A stretch of 7,129 bases of DNA, taken from Actinomycetes bacterium (GTDB lineage: Bacteria > Bacillota_I > Bacilli_A > RF39 > UBA660). The stretch spans positions 1-7,129 of the forward strand of contig JAGKUT010000071.1 in NCBI GenBank assembly GCA_021152765.1. Reading direction: 5' to 3'. The notes beneath the pieces were generated by a model. The model was given only the letters and a program-made list of their open reading frames with translations. It ran no database searches and had not been told where the DNA came from. The position numbers and the translations under genes are program-made. Positions 5,257-7,129 of this stretch are shown in pieces (position 1 is the first letter of the stretch; every line of letters starts with the position of its first letter).

Positions 5257-5521
5257 AAGTTTAAAAAAAGGACCTTTTGCTGATAAGAACTTATTAGCTA
5301 AGGTTGCTAAGGTAAATGAATCAGGTAAAAAAGAAGTTATTAAAACTTGGTCTCGTCGTTCAACAATTTACCCTGAATTTATAGGACTTACATTTGCTGT
5401 TCATAATGGTAAGGAATTTATTCCTGTATATGTTACAGAAGACATGGTTGGACACAAATTAGGTGAGTTTGCTTTAACTCGTAAGTTTGGTGGACACGGC
5501 GAAAATAAAGATAAGAAATAA
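5249..5521 (+). CDS. rpsS: 30S ribosomal protein S19
   Basis: S19 sits in the 30S head with S13 and contacts the large subunit. The protein from ATG 5249 has 90 residues and starts [15 protein letters not shown], exactly the family N-terminus; [20 protein letters not shown] (36-55) and [18 protein letters not shown] (67-84) confirm it. An earlier ATG at 5195 in the same frame would add 18 residues read from within the L2 HPHGGG region and is not credible. The gene overlaps rplB by 8 nt. Unlike the clear GGAGG sites of most genes here, no Shine-Dalgarno sequence lies in the 15 nt before its ATG, so it is probably translated by ribosomes finishing rplB. This fits loss of its original spacer together with the L2 tail. 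rplV follows after 20 nt. Confidence 0.96.
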   Translation: MARSLKKGPFADKNLLAKVAKVNESGKKEVIKTWSRRSTIYPEFIGLTFAVHNGKEFIPVYVTEDMVGHKLGEFALTRKFGGHGENKDKK

Positions 5522-5541
5522 TACCGGGAAGGAGGACTAAA

Positions 5542-5874
5542 ATGGAAGCAGTAGCGATTGCAAAGGGAGTTAGAATTGCACCTCGTAAGGCTCGTTTAGT
5601 TATAGATTTAATACGTGGTAAGAATGTTATTGAAGCTGATAAGATTTTAAAGAATATTAACAAGGAATCAGCTAGAATATCAAGAAAAGTTTTAGTTTCT
5701 GCTGTTGCAAATGCTGAAAATAACATGGGACTTAAGAAAGAAAGTTTATTTGTTAAGGAAGCAATTGTTAACGAAGGACAAACAATGAAAAGAATGAAAT
5801 TTGGTTCTCGTGGTCACGTAGATCCAATTAAGAAAAGAACAAGTCACATTAAAATAGTAGTGAGTGAAAAATAA
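5542..5874 (+). CDS. rplV: 50S ribosomal protein L22
   Basis: L22 contacts all 23S rRNA domains, and its long beta hairpin lines the exit tunnel opposite L4, where changes can give macrolide resistance. It has 110 residues, a normal length. The start AIAKGVRIAPRKARLVIDLI (5-24) and the ANAENN segment (56-61) are conserved. The hairpin spans about 78-102, including GQTMKRMKFGSRGHVDPIKK, and its tip RMKFGSRGHVDPI is intact with no obvious insertion or deletion. GGAAGGAGG ahead of the ATG is a strong site. rpsC begins 18 nt after its stop. Confidence 0.97.
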   Translation: MEAVAIAKGVRIAPRKARLVIDLIRGKNVIEADKILKNINKESARISRKVLVSAVANAENNMGLKKESLFVKEAIVNEGQTMKRMKFGSRGHVDPIKKRTSHIKIVVSEK

Positions 5875-5877
5875 TAC

Positions 5878-5885
5878 AAAGGAGG
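5878..5885 (+). promoter_or_regulatory. Ribosome binding site deciding the rpsC GTG start
   Basis: AAAGGAGG ends 7 nt before the GTG at 5893. No in-frame ATG lies near the N-terminus expected of S3, so this site supports initiation at GTG. Confidence 0.88.
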
Positions 5886-5892
5886 AAAACTC

Positions 5893-6573
5893 GTGGGTCA
5901 AAAGGTTAGTCCAATAGGACTTAGAATTGGCATCAATAAAACATGGGAATCTAAATGGTATGCAGATAACAAAGATTTCGCTAAGTTTTTAAATAATGAT
6001 GTTAAAATTCGTAAATTTTTATCTAAGAAATTAAAAGATGCAGCAGTTGCTAGTATTTTAATTGAAAGAACTAGTAAAAAGACTGATGTTATCATCAATA
6101 CAGCAAAACCTGGCGTAGTTATTGGTCATGGTGGAGATGAAATTGAAAAACTAAAAAAAGAATTATCTAAGTTAGTTAACGAAGATGTTCAAATTTCTAT
6201 TATGGAAATTAAGAACCCTGATGTTGTTGCAGCATTAGTTGCTGAAAACATTGCTCATCAAATTGAAAATCGTGTTTCATTTAGAATTGCTCAAAAGAGA
6301 GCTATTAGAAACGCTATGAAAGCTGGAGCAAAGGGTATTAAAACTGCAGTTTCTGGTCGTTTAGCTGGTGCTGATATGGCAAGAACTGAAGGTTATACTG
6401 AAGGAAATATTCCTCTTCATACTTTAAGAGCTGATATTGATTATGCTCATAAGGAAGCTGATACTACTTATGGTAAAATCGGTGTTAAAGTATGGATTTA
6501 TAAAGGAGAAATCCTTCCTGAGAAAAAGAACAAGGGAGGTAATGTAGATGGCAGTCATTCCAAAAAGAACTAA
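5893..6573 (+). CDS. rpsC: 30S ribosomal protein S3, GTG start, 3' end overlapping rplP
   Basis: S3 forms the mRNA entry site in the 30S head with S4 and S5. It starts at GTG, giving the conserved [15 protein letters not shown]-terminus. The KH domain carries its GxxG loop in [10 protein letters not shown] (75-84, GHGG at 78-81). The C-terminal domain shows [17 protein letters not shown] (155-171) and [13 protein letters not shown] (173-185), ending in the [16 protein letters not shown] strand (197-212). At 226 residues it is a little long: after KNKGGN, where many relatives stop, it runs on as VDGSHSKKN and overlaps rplP by 26 nt. The rplP ribosome binding site and start lie inside its coding sequence. 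Confidence 0.97.
   Translation: MGQKVSPIGLRIGINKTWESKWYADNKDFAKFLNNDVKIRKFLSKKLKDAAVASILIERTSKKTDVIINTAKPGVVIGHGGDEIEKLKKELSKLVNEDVQISIMEIKNPDVVAALVAENIAHQIENRVSFRIAQKRAIRNAMKAGAKGIKTAVSGRLAGADMARTEGYTEGNIPLHTLRADIDYAHKEADTTYGKIGVKVWIYKGEILPEKKNKGGNVDGSHSKKN
6534..6540 (+). promoter_or_regulatory. rplP ribosome binding site inside rpsC
   Basis: GGGAGGT, encoding the GGN residues of S3, ends 7 nt before the rplP ATG at 6548. It decides the rplP start even though rpsC is still open across it. Confidence 0.85.
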
Positions 6574-6979
6574 ATACCGTCGTCCACATAGATTACACTA
6601 TGATGGTGTTTCAAGAGGAAATACTAAGTTAAGTTTTGGTGAGTATGGTCTTCAAGCTTGTGAAGGAGCTTGGATTACTCAACAACAAATCGAAGCTGCT
6701 CGTGTTGCGATGACTCGTTACATGAAGCGTGGTGGTAAAGTATTTATTAATATTTTCCCTCATTTATCTTTAACTAAGATACCTCTAGAAACTCGTATGG
6801 GTAAAGGTAAAGGTCAACCAGAAGTTTGGGTTGCAGTTGTTAAGAAAAATAAGATTATGTTTGAAATAAGTGGAGTTACTGAAGATGTTGCTCGTGAGGC
6901 TTTAAGACTTGCTATGCACAAACTTCCTATCAAATGTAAATTTGTAAAGAAAGAAAGTGGTGAGACACGTGAAAAATAA
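6548..6979 (+). CDS. rplP: 50S ribosomal protein L16
   Basis: L16 organises the A-site region and the elbow-binding surface of the large subunit. The 143-residue length is normal. The start [15 protein letters not shown] matches the family apart from MAVIPKR replacing the common MLxPKR. Further signatures are SFGEYGLQA (29-37), [22 protein letters not shown] (42-63), RMGKGKG (83-89), WVAVVK (94-99) and [21 protein letters not shown] (107-127). Its first 26 nt are shared with the end of rpsC, and its last 11 nt with the start of rpmC, so translation of the three genes is tightly coupled. Confidence 0.98.
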   Translation: MAVIPKRTKYRRPHRLHYDGVSRGNTKLSFGEYGLQACEGAWITQQQIEAARVAMTRYMKRGGKVFINIFPHLSLTKIPLETRMGKGKGQPEVWVAVVKKNKIMFEISGVTEDVAREALRLAMHKLPIKCKFVKKESGETREK

Positions 6980-7129
6980 TGAAATTAGAAATTTAACTAA
7001 TGAAGAAATATTAGCTAAAATTGAAGAATATAAAGAAGAATTATTTAACTTACGTTTAAGTCAAGCTACTGGTAATCTTGAAAAACCTTCAAGAATTAGA
7101 GAATTAAGAAAGTTAGTTGCACGTATGAA
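6969..7129 (+). CDS. rpmC: 50S ribosomal protein L29, GTG start, cut by the window edge
   Basis: L29 is a small helical protein near the exit tunnel next to L23. Fifty-three codons are visible before the window ends; the whole protein is usually about 60-70 residues. Reading from GTG 6969 gives [14 protein letters not shown] and later [18 protein letters not shown] and [12 protein letters not shown], an unmistakable L29. The tempting ATG at 6979, overlapping the rplP stop as TAATG, is out of frame and meets a stop after five codons, so it is not the start. GTG codons at 6957 and 6960 are also in frame, but 6969 gives the usual N-terminus and has GGTGA (6959-6963) at a workable distance. The gene overlaps rplP by 11 nt. 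rpsQ would be expected next. Confidence 0.92.
   Translation, partial: MKNNEIRNLTNEEILAKIEEYKEELFNLRLSQATGNLEKPSRIRELRKLVARM

Noticed and set aside
5214..5330. A frameshift or recoded stop as the reason for the short L2
   Set aside because: The bases after the L2 stop already encode S19 from its first residue, and no frame there encodes a TPWGKP or RRR tail. The stop is TAG inside the rpsS start, so readthrough would only give out-of-frame S19 sequence.
5433..5726. Reverse-strand open frame across rpsS and rplV
   Set aside because: It spans the ends of two ribosomal protein genes and their spacer and has no ribosome binding site; it is an antisense shadow.
5898..6098. Reverse-strand open frame inside rpsC
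   Set aside because: It is the antisense of the S3 N-terminal domain with no signals of its own.
1..7129. CRISPR array, insertion sequence, tRNA or rRNA gene
   Set aside because: No repeat-spacer pattern, transposase-like frame, terminal inverted repeats or cloverleaf-like segment was seen on either strand by eye.

Overview
The window is a low-GC, A/T-rich bacterial chromosome segment (roughly one third G+C by eye) with strong AGGAGG-type ribosome binding sites, TTG/TATAAT promoters and U-tailed hairpin terminators. Together with the rpsF-ssb-rpsR order this points to a Bacillota (Firmicutes) or Mollicutes-related organism, possibly an uncultured gut-type Bacilli or Erysipelotrichia relative; the exact lineage cannot be fixed from sequence alone. 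Tryptophan is encoded by TGG throughout and no essential gene is broken by an in-frame TGA, so the standard bacterial code fits.

Layout, all on the + strand. (1) 2-121: C-terminal end of an upstream membrane protein. (2) 116-1234: promoter, structured leader, rpsF-ssb-rpsR (S6, single-strand DNA binding protein, zinc-type S18) and a terminator. (3) 1236-2327: a separately promoted two-gene membrane cassette, consisting of a 51-residue one-pass protein and a 272-residue membrane-anchored extracellular protein of unknown function, with its own terminator. (4) 2358-7129: a strong promoter, a structured leader of about 125 nt, then the S10 ribosomal protein operon rpsJ-rplC-rplD-rplW-rplB-rpsS-rplV-rpsC-rplP-rpmC, which runs off the window inside rpmC.

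The ribosomal genes supply S6/S18 of the small-subunit platform, S10/S19/S3 of the head, and L3/L4/L23/L2/L22/L16/L29 of the large subunit. Two 5' leaders look able to fold into regulatory structures: one upstream of rpsF that resembles the known S6:S18-binding leader, and one upstream of rpsJ whose regulator is unknown.

Most genes are ordinary. The points most worth checking are: (a) L2 (rplB) lacks its normal C-terminal tail of about 28-30 residues, ends inside the start of rpsS, and leaves rpsS without a Shine-Dalgarno sequence; (b) the S10-operon leader; (c) the unrecognised membrane cassette placed between two ribosomal protein operons; (d) an SSB C-terminus that does not match the usual DDDLPF tip; (e) an acidic 33-residue extension on L3; and (f) rpsC reading 26 nt into rplP.
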